This document shows, in pieces, positions 26,738 to 36,653 of a stretch of 64,000 bases of DNA (its first letter is position 1; the number at the start of each line of letters is the position of its first letter). Made by a program: the position numbers and the translations under genes. Under the pieces are notes generated by a model. The model worked only from the letters and a program-made list of their open reading frames with translations. It made no database searches and had not been told where the DNA came from. Source of the DNA: Novipirellula galeiformis (GTDB lineage: Bacteria; Planctomycetota; Planctomycetia; Pirellulales; Pirellulaceae); the NCBI RefSeq assembly GCF_007860095.1, contig NZ_SJPT01000005.1, forward strand, positions 1 to 64,000, in the 5' to 3' direction.

Positions 26738-28282
26738 ATGAAAACGAATTTGAGAGGCTTGGCCCTCACAGCCTTGTTGCTGTCAGCCTCAAATGTGAGC
26801 TTTGCTCAACAGGGTGCTTCGAGTGTTGGTGATCTTCCAGGCTACGATGAAGACGCCTATTTTGCCGACGAAATCACTTACCAACAACAGGTCAGTGGAG
26901 TCGATACGGTATCGCATGCCGACTCCGACGCGTCCTCGCAATCTTACCCAAGCGACGAGTCGCAATATGACGAAGCACAATACGAAGAAGCGGCCCCCGG
27001 CTACTCGGCGGTCGGATTCGACGAGCTACAACCGGTGGCGTTCCTCGACGGTCATCGTTTGCGTAATTTGCAAAATCGCCGCCATCAACCTGGATGCGAT
27101 AGCAATTGTGGCGGCAGCTGTGGTGGTCCGCTGCAAGCCCGCCGCGGGGTGAAAAGCAACGGCGGTTGTGAAGCCGGTTGCGGCGGCAGCTGTGGTGGCA
27201 AATGTGGACGCCTTGGCGCCCTTCGCCGACTCGGACTTTCGTCCATGTTCGGTTGCAATAGCAACACGTGGGCTCAAACCGAAGCGTTGTTGTGGTTCGC
27301 CCCCGATCGCGATATGCCCGCGTTGATCTCCACCGCAGCACCAGGCGACGCCCCCTTTGGGCCCGACTCGACGACCGTCTTTGGCGATGATATCCAAGGC
27401 GAATTGTCGGGCGGTATCCGCAGCGACTTCGGTAAGTACTTCACCAAAAACTTTGGTCTCGGTGGACGTTTCTGGATTCTTGCCGAAAACCAAGATTCCT
27501 TCTTCGCCGAAAGCGACGGCAGCGACCGTAGCATTGGACGCCCGTTCTTTAATACCGGCACCGGCAGCAACGATGCAATCTTCATCGCGGCTGACAACGT
27601 CGGGGGTGCGGACTTCTCCGGAGCGATCGCAGCGGAAAGCTCTTTGGACCTGTGGGGTGCCGAAGGTTACGCTCGCATTAACCTAGGCGGTAACCGCAAC
27701 AGCAAGATTGAGTTGATCGGTGGATACACTCACTTTGACATCGAAGACACCTTGCGAATGAGCAGCATCAGCTTGAACCGCAACACCGGTGACGTGACCA
27801 GCTTCAATGACTCGTTCGCCATGGAAAACCGTTTCAACGGAGGCCAAGTGGGCTTCGAAATGAGTGCGACTCGTGGCCGTTGGACCGCCCGTTCGTTGAC
27901 CAAGGTGCACTTGGGTAACATGCACCAAACCGCGAACATCGCTGGCTCGTCACAATTCGGACCTGTCGGAAGCAACCCACCGGTATTGTCGGGTGGTGCT
28001 TTGGCTCTGGATAACCAAGGCTCCTACGAGCGTGACGTGTTCTCCTTCATTCCCGAAGCGAACTTCAAGCTTGGCTACCGCTTCCGTCCGAATGTTTCGC
28101 TGAGCGTTGGCTACTCGTTCCTGTACTTTGACAATGTGGCTCTGGCCGGTGACGCCGTCGATCCCTTGTTCGATGGATCGACCAACGCTACCGCTGGCCC
28201 GTTTGGTGGTCGTGCATTCAAATTTGATGACTCGAGCCTGTGGGTTCAAGGCATCGACCTAGGCGTGGTGATCAACCTGTAA
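26738..28282 (+). CDS. BBP7-family outer-membrane beta-barrel protein
   Basis: A 514-residue exported protein: signal peptide MKTNLRGLALTALLLSASNVSFA, an acidic Tyr/Gln/Glu-rich segment (residues 35-90), and a Cys/Gly-rich region with two CGGSCGG motifs (about 115-155). A long beta-rich C-terminal part follows with alternating aromatic residues (WTARSLTKVHLGNMHQT, VSLSVGYSFLYFDNVAL) ending GIDLGVVINL, as expected for a barrel. This matches the BBP7 group common in planctomycetes. The ATG at 26738 precedes a clean signal sequence. A strong terminator follows at 28371. Confidence 0.82.
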   Translation: MKTNLRGLALTALLLSASNVSFAQQGASSVGDLPGYDEDAYFADEITYQQQVSGVDTVSHADSDASSQSYPSDESQYDEAQYEEAAPGYSAVGFDELQPVAFLDGHRLRNLQNRRHQPGCDSNCGGSCGGPLQARRGVKSNGGCEAGCGGSCGGKCGRLGALRRLGLSSMFGCNSNTWAQTEALLWFAPDRDMPALISTAAPGDAPFGPDSTTVFGDDIQGELSGGIRSDFGKYFTKNFGLGGRFWILAENQDSFFAESDGSDRSIGRPFFNTGTGSNDAIFIAADNVGGADFSGAIAAESSLDLWGAEGYARINLGGNRNSKIELIGGYTHFDIEDTLRMSSISLNRNTGDVTSFNDSFAMENRFNGGQVGFEMSATRGRWTARSLTKVHLGNMHQTANIAGSSQFGPVGSNPPVLSGGALALDNQGSYERDVFSFIPEANFKLGYRFRPNVSLSVGYSFLYFDNVALAGDAVDPLFDGSTNATAGPFGGRAFKFDDSSLWVQGIDLGVVINL

Positions 28283-28370
28283 GTGAAGAAATGAAGGTTG
28301 GCCCAGCGGCTCCGGTTCATCGTTTTTAGTCCGGAACACCGCGTCGGAGTCCGCTAGCAGTGTCAAACGA

Positions 28371-28404
28371 GGGCGTGAGGGAGAAATCCTTCACGCCCTT
28401 TTTT
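28371..28404 (+). terminator. Rho-independent terminator of the BBP7-like gene
   Basis: GGGCGTGAGGGA pairs with TCCTTCACGCCC (one G-T pair) around a GAAA loop, followed by six T. It ends 48 bp before the start of the next gene. Confidence 0.92.
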
Positions 28405-28452
28405 CGTAGACCAAGCCTTCTCGTCACCTGCCTTTCCCGCCACAATGGCCAT

Positions 28453-29388
28453 ATGAGTGAGCAAAAAACGAGCGAGCAACAACCGATTGTATTGGGGCTT
28501 TGGCCGATCGCCGGCGTGACCACGCTCGGCGTCACGCAAGCGGAAGCCCAAGCGACCATCGCGACGGCAATTGATTTGGGAATCACGGCGTTTGATACCG
28601 CGTTTAGCTACGGTTATGACGGCGAGAGTGACAAAATTCTCAAACCCTTTCTCGCCCACGATCGCGACCGTTTTGTGGTGATCGGCAAAGTCGGCCAGCG
28701 GTGGACGCCGAAACGAGAACGAGTCGTCGATGGCTCTGCCAAGACTCTCACCGCCGATGCCGAGCTTTCGCTGCGCCGGCTCGGAATCGATTCGTTCGAT
28801 GTCTTGATGCTGCACTCGCCCGATCCGCAAATCGCAATCGAAACGTCCGCCGAAGCGATCGTGGCGTTACAGCGACGAGGGCTCTGTCAACGAACCGGCG
28901 TCAGCAACGTCACGCCATCGCAGTTCGCTCAATTTGCGTCGGTGGCTCGTGGTGCGGCGATCGAGTGTCCGCTGAATCTATTGCAGCAAGATTCGCTCGC
29001 TGAATTAATCCCCGAATCTCATTCCGAGGGAGGCGATGTCTACGTATTTTGGACATTGATGAAAGGCTTGCTGGCGGGCAAAATCACTCGGGAGCACACG
29101 TTTGCTCCCGGCGACAGTCGCGCGAACTACCCCGTCTTTCAAGGCGCCGCGCGCCAGCGGGCACACGCGATCGTGGATCGCTTAGAAACGCTCGGTAAAC
29201 AAGTCAAGCGCACGGTTGCCCAATTGGCGATCGGTTGGGCAGTTTCGCAGCCCGGGGTCACCGCCGCACTCGTCGGAGCACGGCGTCCCGAGCAGATTCG
29301 CGAAACCTGTGCGGCCACGCGATTGCCAGCGGAAATCGCGGCTCAAATCAACGAGATCGTGGCGACCGCGGACAGCCAAAAGGGCTGA
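28453..29388 (+). CDS. Aldo/keto reductase
   Basis: A 311-residue (beta/alpha)8 NADPH-dependent oxidoreductase of the AKR superfamily. The catalytic tetrad is recognisable: Asp and Tyr in FDTAFSYGYDGES, Lys in VVIGKVGQ, and His in VLMLHSPD. The C-terminal cofactor region reads GVTAALVGARRPEQIRE. ATG 28453 (MSEQKTSEQQPIV) lies after the BBP7 terminator; an upstream frame opening overlaps that terminator and is unlikely to be used. Substrate unknown. Confidence 0.88.
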   Translation: MSEQKTSEQQPIVLGLWPIAGVTTLGVTQAEAQATIATAIDLGITAFDTAFSYGYDGESDKILKPFLAHDRDRFVVIGKVGQRWTPKRERVVDGSAKTLTADAELSLRRLGIDSFDVLMLHSPDPQIAIETSAEAIVALQRRGLCQRTGVSNVTPSQFAQFASVARGAAIECPLNLLQQDSLAELIPESHSEGGDVYVFWTLMKGLLAGKITREHTFAPGDSRANYPVFQGAARQRAHAIVDRLETLGKQVKRTVAQLAIGWAVSQPGVTAALVGARRPEQIRETCAATRLPAEIAAQINEIVATADSQKG

Positions 29389-29436
29389 CTCCCTCGGCGT
29401 TTTCGCTAGTTTCCCGAGTGCATCCTGGCAAAGCAT

Positions 29437-32181
29437 TTAGTCCACAAACGCGAACTCGTTGCTCATCAATAGCACCTGAGCGAGTTGTTCCAGTTGATCG
29501 AGCGGCCTCACAGTCTCGCGGTTTTGAGGACCTTGAAAATCCTTGGACGAATCGGTTTCAATCCGCTGGCCATCGTCCGTAACGATGCGGATGTTCGCTC
29601 GCCAAACGAAGCTGTCAAAGGCATCCGAAGCTCTACCATTGACCACAAAATCGATCGTTTGTCCCTTTTCGATCCTGCTCGTGAGCGGGCCGAAGTCACG
29701 TTTTTCGTTGTGTCCCACCTCGCTAAAAATTTGCTTGGGACCACACCACACATCGGCTTGAACTCCGTCGCCTCGGGCTTCGGAATGCGACAACCTGCCC
29801 GTGATCGTGACGTTACCCGAGACGGGAGAGGTCCATCGGCGAACCAATCCACCATCGCTCTGACGCATCGAGTGCCCGCGATCCTTCAACAGCGATGCAT
29901 AGCCCAGTGGACCGGCAAGGGGGATCGTATCGGCGGCTTGCCAGCGATTGTCTTTGAACACGGTGAACGGGACGAACTCGCCCACACGCCGCTTCGAATC
30001 CAGCGTCGTGGTGCCGTAGCTCCACTGCTCGGCGGGGTTGATGGGCGGCTCATACGCCGTGATTTCACGCTGTAAAAAGGTGACAAACGCCTCTCGCTCG
30101 GCCGCGGTGGGTTGGCGCGAAAATACCCGCTGAACCAATTCCGTCGCCAACGCCGAGTGGCGTTCCGCGTCGTTCGTTTGGCCCACCGCGTCGCGAACTT
30201 CGCGCGCGACCCGTCTGGCCAATTCAAGGGTTTGCGATCCATTGAGCAGGTACAGCGATTGTTGCGGGACCGTCGTAAAGTAGCGGTGGGGTGAATGAGC
30301 ATCGGGGCTGGCGAAATCGAAGGTGCGAAAAACCGCAGGCAGATTTTGACGATCAATCATCGCGTAGATCGTCCGCCGTGCGGTCGGTTCCGACGCCGTG
30401 ATCTCAACCGGTTCGCCGCCAATCGTTCGCTCTAACGATCCCGAGACGAGCAACAACGAATCACGTAGCGATTCAAAATCACGACGTCGGCGATTGGCTC
30501 GCGCTAACAGTTCGTTATCGGGATCGAGCTCGATGCTTTGCTCGCTAGCTTGAGCCGATTGGCGATAGATTCGCGACAGCACGATGCGGCGAACTGTTTT
30601 CTTGATGCTTTGATGCTTAGCGAAATCGACGGCCAACTCATCGAGGACTTCAACCACCGCGGGCGAGGGTGTCCGCACTCCGAAATCGCTCGTCGAATCG
30701 ACCAACGGTTTGCCAATCAAATGCCCCCAAAGTCGGTTAACGAGCACGCGTGAGGTGAGCGGATTCTCAGGCGAGGCAATCTTGTTTGCCAATTCCAAGC
30801 GACCACTACCATCTCTAAACGGTGAATCGTCCGGTCCTCTCAAGGCCGTGAAATATTGACGCGTTGCAATCGGGCCTCGATTTCCCTGTTGGCCGCGAAC
30901 CAAGATGTGGTGATCGTGTGGCTTTTCAATGTCCGCCATCATCAACGGACTAGCGCCCTCTTCACGATGCGCACTGCTGGTCAAAATCCCAAACATCGAA
31001 TAGTAATCGGAGGTGGGAATCGGGTCGAACTTGTGGTCGTGACATCGGGCACACGAGACCGTCAATCCGACGAGTCCACGCGTGATCACATCGATGCGAT
31101 CGTCGAGCGTATCGAGACGATTTAGATAGCGACGTCCCACCGTCAAGAAACCCATCGCGTCGAGATTACCCGCTTGATTGTCAGGATCCGTGCGATCTCC
31201 CGCCAATTGGTGCAAGATCATCTCGTGGTACGGCATGTCCGTAGCAAAGGCCCGGATCGTCCAATCGCGATAACGGTCGCTACCTTTTAAACGACGCTCC
31301 TTGCCTCCGAGCGCATAGCCCACGGTGTCGGCATAGCGTGCCACGTCCAACCAATGTCTCGCAAATCGCTCAGCGTATTCTGGTGACGCTAGCAACGAAT
31401 CGACGATACGCACGTAGGCATCGGGCCGCGAAGACGTGACAAACCGTTCGATCTGAGACTCGCTCGGCGGCAATCCGGTTAGATCGAAATAAAGTCGGCG
31501 GATCAAGGTGTCTCGGCCGGAGGGTTCCGACAAACGGACGCCTCGCTCACTCGCCTTGGAAGCGGCAAAGTCATCGATCACATCGTGCGAGCGAGGGTCA
31601 AGCTGCTGTGGCCCAGGTGGCGATTGCGGAGCGACAAACGCCCAATGCGATTTTGGATCGATATCCATCGGAGACACCTTCGCCGCCCCAGCGGTGAGTG
31701 CGTCAGGATCGATCACGCGAGGATCGGGGGCTCCCATCTCAATCCATTGCCGCAGGGTTGCGATCGCCGCGTCATCCAACTTGCCCTCCGGCGGCATTTG
31801 CATATCGGAATCCGAATATTCCACCGCCTGCAGCAGCACACTCTTGGAAAGATCCGTTGGCGTGATCGCCGCACCCCGGGTCCCTCCGATCCTTAAGCCC
31901 TCACGCGAATCGAGGTACAGTTCTCCTTCCTTCGCATCGGCCTCGTGGGAATGACACTCGTAGCAATGCTGGATCAGTAAAGGGCGGACCTTGGATTCGA
32001 AAAAGGTCACCGCTTCGCTACTGAGTTTCGCTTCGCTCGACTTGTCAACTTGTTTCGCTGTGGCGTCCTCTGCAGCGTTTACCGGCGACATCGAACCGAG
32101 CAGGACGAGCGTGATGGCAACAAGCGACCGACGACGGAGAGGATGGCGCAACGAGCTAAAACCGAATCGGAAGAGCAACAT
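29437..32181 (-). CDS. Planctomycete DUF1549/DUF1553 protein with N-terminal cytochrome c-like domain
   Basis: A 914-residue exported protein. Signal peptide near residues 15-35 (SLVAITLVLLGSMSPVNAAED). A planctomycete cytochrome-c domain follows with one CYECHS haem motif near residue 70, then DUF1549 (SERGVRLSEPSGRDTLIRRLYFDLTGLPPS), DUF1553 (NPLTSRVLVNRLWGHLIGKPLV), and a C-terminal extension with a beta-rich region. ATG 32181 has GAAGG upstream. The open frame continues 91 codons further, through the palindromic element at 32379, and that part is not credible coding. Often linked to sulfatases or sugar degradation in planctomycetes; no such gene is adjacent here. Confidence 0.88.
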   Translation of the reverse strand: MLLFRFGFSSLRHPLRRRSLVAITLVLLGSMSPVNAAEDATAKQVDKSSEAKLSSEAVTFFESKVRPLLIQHCYECHSHEADAKEGELYLDSREGLRIGGTRGAAITPTDLSKSVLLQAVEYSDSDMQMPPEGKLDDAAIATLRQWIEMGAPDPRVIDPDALTAGAAKVSPMDIDPKSHWAFVAPQSPPGPQQLDPRSHDVIDDFAASKASERGVRLSEPSGRDTLIRRLYFDLTGLPPSESQIERFVTSSRPDAYVRIVDSLLASPEYAERFARHWLDVARYADTVGYALGGKERRLKGSDRYRDWTIRAFATDMPYHEMILHQLAGDRTDPDNQAGNLDAMGFLTVGRRYLNRLDTLDDRIDVITRGLVGLTVSCARCHDHKFDPIPTSDYYSMFGILTSSAHREEGASPLMMADIEKPHDHHILVRGQQGNRGPIATRQYFTALRGPDDSPFRDGSGRLELANKIASPENPLTSRVLVNRLWGHLIGKPLVDSTSDFGVRTPSPAVVEVLDELAVDFAKHQSIKKTVRRIVLSRIYRQSAQASEQSIELDPDNELLARANRRRRDFESLRDSLLLVSGSLERTIGGEPVEITASEPTARRTIYAMIDRQNLPAVFRTFDFASPDAHSPHRYFTTVPQQSLYLLNGSQTLELARRVAREVRDAVGQTNDAERHSALATELVQRVFSRQPTAAEREAFVTFLQREITAYEPPINPAEQWSYGTTTLDSKRRVGEFVPFTVFKDNRWQAADTIPLAGPLGYASLLKDRGHSMRQSDGGLVRRWTSPVSGNVTITGRLSHSEARGDGVQADVWCGPKQIFSEVGHNEKRDFGPLTSRIEKGQTIDFVVNGRASDAFDSFVWRANIRIVTDDGQRIETDSSKDFQGPQNRETVRPLDQLEQLAQVLLMSNEFAFVD

Positions 32182-32378
32182 TGAACCTTCGTACCGGTGC
32201 GGGGATGGCATGAGTGAGCTGACGTGTGGGTGGGGGAGGGCAGTAGCGATGCGAGCGTGGGGAGACGCTTGGGTGGCGGGAATCGCCATTATAACCCCTT
32301 CTGCCGCTTCGGAGATCCATTTTCGACACCCCGCAGCGTGATTGTGAAGTTGCAATATTGACGTTTTAACGAGGAAAT

Positions 32379-32468
32379 CATAACCCCACGCGTAAGCGAG
32401 GGACCGAATCAATATCGATATTCCATCGCTTGCGCGTCGGGTGGTGAAATACAAGCAACTTCAAAACT
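32379..32468. repeat. Dispersed palindromic element, copy 2
   Basis: Starts cataaccccacgcgtaagc, central ccgaatcaatatcgatatt, right arm cgcttgcgcgtcgggtggtg, then flank aaatacaagcaacttcaaaa. Arms are partly degraded relative to copy 3. Confidence 0.85.
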
Positions 32469-32472
32469 CGCT

Positions 32473-32485
32473 CCCCCCCCCCCCC
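32473..32485. repeat. Poly-C homopolymer (13 C)
   Basis: Uninterrupted run of 13 cytosines in non-coding DNA, five bases after the palindromic element. Confidence 0.9.
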
Positions 32486-32546
32486 GAGGGCGAGCCCGTC
32501 GGTTGCGAGTGGATCCACTGCCTGCCTCATCGTGATGACGACGATT

Positions 32547-33626
32547 TTAGTTCACCGCACGCGCGTATTGCACCGGCAGGATCTCGGTTGCGACCTCCGC
32601 GCCGAGTGCCTCAGCGGCGCGATAAGGCCAGTACGGATCCCGCAGGAACTCGCGGCCCAGCATGACCATGTCGACCTGGTTCGTTTGCAAGGCCTGTTCG
32701 GCTTGCTGTGGCTCGGTAATCGACCAACTCGTCGTGGTCGGAAGATCGGCTTCGTTGCGGATTCGCCCCGCGATGGGAATCATGAACCCTGGGCCCCAGG
32801 GAACACTGTCGATGTCGGGAGTCACAAATCCATGACTGACGTCGAGCAGGTCCAGGCCGGCGGCTTTCAATTTCCGAATCAATTCGATCGACTCTTCAAT
32901 CGTGACGCCCCCATCGAGCCAATCGGTTACCGAAAGTCGAACTGTCAACGGCAGACGTTCTGGCCACACTTCTCGCACCGCGGTAAATGTTTCCAACATA
33001 AATCGGATGCGGTTCTCAAAACTGCCGCCATAGGAATCATTCCGCTTATTGGACAATGGCGAGTAAAATTCGTGTGCCAAGTATCCATGCGCGAAATGGA
33101 CTTCAAGATAGTTAAACTCAGCTGCCAGGGCCCGTTCGGCGGCGCGAACGAAATCGGTCTGGACCCTACGAATGTCGTCCAAATCCATCGCCTGCGGCAA
33201 CTTGGTAAGCTTCGCACCAAACGCGATCGGCGACGGCGCGATCGTGTCCCAGCCTCCCTCGTCATTCGCTAGGTGTCTGTCCCCTTCCCAGGGTTTGCTT
33301 GCGCTCGCTTTGCGACCGGCATGAGCCAATTGAATTCCAGCCACCGCGCCGTGTGCTTTTAAAAAGCGAGCGATTTTGGCAAACGGTTCGACGTGACCGT
33401 CGGTGTAAATGCCGCTGTCGGCCGGGCTAATCCGTCCTTCGGGCGACACCGCAGTGGCCTCGACCATCACCAAGCCGGCGCCTCCGATGGCGCGAGATCC
33501 GAGGTGCACGAGATGCCAATCACTGGGAAAGCCGTCCTCGGATGAATATTGGCACATCGGTGAAACAGCCGTCCGATTGCGCAGCGTGACCTCTTTCAGA
33601 TGCAAGGGTTCAAATAGTTTCGTCAT
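32547..33626 (-). CDS. Old Yellow Enzyme-family NADPH:flavin oxidoreductase (YqjM-like)
   Basis: A 359-residue FMN enzyme reducing activated C=C bonds (enones, nitro-compounds). The N-terminus MTKLFEPLHLKEVTLRNRTAVSPMCQYSSEDG has the Cys of the YqjM subgroup near residue 25. GIQLAHAGRKAS and EVHFAHGYLAHEFYSPLSN contain the FMN/substrate residues, and VMLGREFLRDPYWPYRAAEALG closes the barrel. ATG 33626 gives the family N-terminus. The next gene upstream on the same strand (128 bp) is a zinc alcohol dehydrogenase, so the two oxidoreductases may be co-expressed. Confidence 0.93.
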   Translation of the reverse strand: MTKLFEPLHLKEVTLRNRTAVSPMCQYSSEDGFPSDWHLVHLGSRAIGGAGLVMVEATAVSPEGRISPADSGIYTDGHVEPFAKIARFLKAHGAVAGIQLAHAGRKASASKPWEGDRHLANDEGGWDTIAPSPIAFGAKLTKLPQAMDLDDIRRVQTDFVRAAERALAAEFNYLEVHFAHGYLAHEFYSPLSNKRNDSYGGSFENRIRFMLETFTAVREVWPERLPLTVRLSVTDWLDGGVTIEESIELIRKLKAAGLDLLDVSHGFVTPDIDSVPWGPGFMIPIAGRIRNEADLPTTTSWSITEPQQAEQALQTNQVDMVMLGREFLRDPYWPYRAAEALGAEVATEILPVQYARAVN

Positions 33627-33754
33627 CGAGTGTTTCGCTTTTCGTGTCGATTGGAAAATGGATGAGATCGAGAGTATCAACCGGATCCACACGATGGGGA
33701 TCGATCCCTACTCTACGTGATCGACGCTCCGTGCGTCGAGAGACCGCAGCGATG

Positions 33755-34759
33755 TCAACGCGTCAACACCAATCGATAGCGAGGCGAGCCATTGCGGAGT
33801 TTTTCAAAGGCGTCGTTGATCTGACTCATCGGAAAGGTTTCGGTCATCGGCGCGATCTGATGGCGGGCCGCAAATTCGAGCATCTTGTGCGTCGTGACGA
33901 TGCTGCCGGTGGGCGACGCTGAGAACGATTTCTGAGCCGCCAACATGGGGAAGACGGTCGCTTCGATTTTGGGAGCAGCCCCGACGGTGTGCAGCGTTCC
34001 TCGTGGCGCGAGGGCAGCGAGGTAGGCGTCCCAGGGCAGTTCAGCATCGGTGGTATTGAGAATGAAGTCGAACTTAGCGGCCTGTTTCGCCAAGGCGTCA
34101 CTCTCGCTGGTCGCGACAAAATGATGGGCCCCGAGCTCGCGTGCCTCAGATTCTTTGGCGCGTGTGCGAGAAATCGCGGTGACTTCGCATCCCCATGCTT
34201 TTAAAAACATCAACGCCAAATGCCCCAACCCCCCGATACCGACAACGCCGACTCGGGCGGTAGGAGCGACATCAAATTGCACCAACGGATTGAAAACCGT
34301 TAATCCGCCACAGAACAATGGACCGGCCGAAGCGACTTCGATTCCGTCGGGAAGCTTGGTCGCCCAGCCCCAGTGACAGCGCACTTTGTCCGCGAATCCA
34401 CCGTGTTGATGCGTGATCGTCCCTTGCGCCGACAGGCATAGATTATGGTCCCCCGCGAGACAATGGTCACAGTGCATGCAACTGCGACACGTCCATCCCA
34501 AGCCGACTCGATCACCGACTTGATGGCCCTGCGCATGATCGCCAATCGCGGACACGCGACCGACCACCTCATGCCCTCCGACGAACGGGTACTCGGTAAG
34601 CTTCCAGTCGTTGTCCCACATGGAAAGGTCGCTGTGGCAAATCCCACAGGATTCAACCGCAATTTCGAGGTCATCGGCGCCGAGCGGACCGGCCTCATAT
34701 TCAAAGGGCTCAAACGGCCCACCCGCACGGCGAGCAGCATAGGCTTGGATGGTGGTCAT
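33755..34759 (-). CDS. Zinc-dependent NADP alcohol dehydrogenase (YahK/CAD-like)
   Basis: A 334-residue medium-chain dehydrogenase reducing aldehydes to alcohols. Catalytic zinc ligands in SCGICHSD (Cys near 39) and GGHEVVG (His near 62); structural zinc in TCRSCMHCDHCLAGDHNLC; NADP-binding GVVGIGGLGHLAL near 170. The order and spacing match the cinnamyl-alcohol dehydrogenase/YahK branch. ATG 34759 is the natural start. It lies upstream of the Old Yellow Enzyme gene on the same strand. Confidence 0.93.
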   Translation of the reverse strand: MTTIQAYAARRAGGPFEPFEYEAGPLGADDLEIAVESCGICHSDLSMWDNDWKLTEYPFVGGHEVVGRVSAIGDHAQGHQVGDRVGLGWTCRSCMHCDHCLAGDHNLCLSAQGTITHQHGGFADKVRCHWGWATKLPDGIEVASAGPLFCGGLTVFNPLVQFDVAPTARVGVVGIGGLGHLALMFLKAWGCEVTAISRTRAKESEARELGAHHFVATSESDALAKQAAKFDFILNTTDAELPWDAYLAALAPRGTLHTVGAAPKIEATVFPMLAAQKSFSASPTGSIVTTHKMLEFAARHQIAPMTETFPMSQINDAFEKLRNGSPRYRLVLTR

Positions 34760-35532
34760 GTCGGTTTGATTCCTTGATCAGAGAAGGGTCGCGTGGGAGC
34801 GTAACCCCCGGGCGAGCGCGTCACTCGGCCCCCAGGCGACCAAGTCACTCGGAGGTTGAGGTTAGGACGATTTGATCCAAACGGGCTCACAGTGGGGCAT
34901 TTTGGTCACAACGGGGCATATCGTGTGCCAGTTCATCGTGTGCCGGTTGATCGACGCGTAAACCGCACCGTCGATTATCGCTGTCGAGCGCACGACGCGG
35001 TAGATCACGCGGCTTCTCCCCGTCCGCTGCGGCACGACCCAGCGCGCCCCAGCGAAACTCAGCGAGGCTCGGCGCAGTTCGGTCCATATCGCCAACACGC
35101 ACCGTGCGAGCGGCCGCTTGCTCGCCCTTTCAACTCGGCGTCGCAAGGTGAGATGAGGTGACTTGGATTGCCCTCGCAGTGGTGAACCGAACATGGCGGT
35201 CACAGGACGCCCACTTGGGGTGGTACGTTGTTATCGATTGCGGAAACTTCGTCAGCCCGAAGGCTTCCGAACGCGTTATATTCCGAACGAAGCATCCCGA
35301 CGGAGAGTTCGTGACACTTTTTCCACAGCGCATTGCCTTTGCAATCGCAACGACTAACGTGTGTTTTGCGGGGGTATCACCGAAATTCACTCAAGTGGCT
35401 TCATTGCGGCTGCATGGTTGGTTAGCGTAGGTGTGCCGTGGCAAGACGAGTTTTGCCGCCCTCTTTTTGGCGTTCATGCCCCCGTTTGGGCCTGAAGCCT
35501 CGATGCACTGATCACCCTCCTTCACGCGACGG
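34760..35532. other. Long divergent spacer, no gene recognised
   Basis: About 770 bp. Short open frames exist on both strands (for example 35158-35430) but none shows family motifs, a convincing ribosome-binding site or a signal peptide. Only a weak local repeat (ggggcat around 34892-34920) is visible. Could hold remnant or untranslated DNA. Confidence 0.45.
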
Positions 35533-36639
35533 ATGCCGATGACCCCCGAAGATACTTACAACGTTCCCTTTCAAACGGATAACGAAGCGGTGGAAGTTTC
35601 TGGAAGCGATTCCCCAGAACCCGAATCCCATGGGACCGAATCTCAGGGAAGCGAAGTTTACGAATCGGAAAATAGCTACCAAACCGAAAACGAAAACTAC
35701 GAAGACGTCGATGCCAATGAGGAGCCGGTCCCCTCGTCCGAGCCTGAAGCGGTCTACGAGGATGACAATGCGATCGAGAGTGAAGCCGATGTTGACAACC
35801 AAGATATCGTCGAAGCAAAACAGGCTTGGGAAGACGACGATCCACGATTGGCCGAATTAGCACAACCGTTTGTGGGTCAATGGAACACCCTGATCAGCAC
35901 GACGAATTGGGAGAAAGGTGAAATCATTCACCAATGGCGTCTGGCGCTGATCGATTCGGGAGCTCCCTCGACGGAGTACTCCGACGAAGCCTGGGCACGT
36001 CGCGTCGGTGGCGTGACGGCGCCCCATGTGGGCCGTTTAAGACGCGTCTTTGATCGATTCGGATCGACGTACGCCACATTCCACCAGCTTTACTGGAGCC
36101 ACTTTCTAGCGGCACTCGACTGGGACGATGCACCGCTATGGCTTGAAGGGGCTGTACAGGAATCGTGGAGCGTTTCGCAAATGCGTGAAAAGCGTTGGGA
36201 AGCGACCGGTGCGGTCGAGTCCCAACGTCCCACCAGCAGCCAGATTGTCGAAGTCGACACCGACGAAGACGTCGTGCTGCCGGCCCAAGGGGGCGGTCGC
36301 ACCAAAGACTTTGATGAAAACGGCAGCGATGATGTCGCGACAGGCCCGCGTCACGAAGGCCCGGACTTCGGCGACGAAGAAGAATTTTCGGCCCTCGACG
36401 CCTCCAAATCCAATCCACCTGCGGCCGAAGCCAGTGTGGAAGCCAACGCCGATTCGGAGGTGCCACAATCGATTAGCCAACCGTTTGCCGGGCTACCCGA
36501 ATTGCCGGACGATTTGGCCGATGCGATTGAGGCACTCAAGCTCTCGGTACTACGCCACAAGTCAGCCAAGTGGGAACAAACCGATGCGGAGACGATCGAA
36601 CGCTACCTCGCGGCGATCGGTATTCTGTTGAAGTCGTAG
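35533..36639 (+). CDS. Acidic hypothetical protein with a central DUF3102-like helical domain
   Basis: A 368-residue protein, not firmly assigned. Residues 1-100 are extremely rich in Glu, Asp and Ser and presumably disordered. Residues about 108-230 form a conserved-looking helical region (WNTLISTTNWEKGEIIHQW, EAWARRVGGVTAPHVGRLRRVFDRFGS, FHQLYWSHFLAALDW, WLEGAVQESWSVSQMREKR) that recalls DUF3102/ParB-like helix-turn-helix proteins. A second acidic linker and a helical C-terminal tail (DLADAIEALKLSVLRHKSAKW) follow. ATG 35533 and 35539 are both possible. A good terminator ends the gene. DNA binding is suggested by resemblance only. Confidence 0.65.
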   Translation: MPMTPEDTYNVPFQTDNEAVEVSGSDSPEPESHGTESQGSEVYESENSYQTENENYEDVDANEEPVPSSEPEAVYEDDNAIESEADVDNQDIVEAKQAWEDDDPRLAELAQPFVGQWNTLISTTNWEKGEIIHQWRLALIDSGAPSTEYSDEAWARRVGGVTAPHVGRLRRVFDRFGSTYATFHQLYWSHFLAALDWDDAPLWLEGAVQESWSVSQMREKRWEATGAVESQRPTSSQIVEVDTDEDVVLPAQGGGRTKDFDENGSDDVATGPRHEGPDFGDEEEFSALDASKSNPPAAEASVEANADSEVPQSISQPFAGLPELPDDLADAIEALKLSVLRHKSAKWEQTDAETIERYLAAIGILLKS

Positions 36640-36653
36640 CGTCCATCTCAATG

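Larger units (their letters stand above)
32182..32546. other. Spacer with palindromic element and poly-C tract
   Basis: No gene. Holds the second copy of the dispersed palindrome (32379-32468) and, directly after it, a run of 13 C (32473-32485). Confidence 0.6.

Noticed and set aside
32182-32454. N-terminal extension of the DUF1549 protein through the palindromic element
   Set aside because: A good Shine-Dalgarno and a normal signal peptide place the start at 32181; the extension only translates the repeat (TTRRASDG...).
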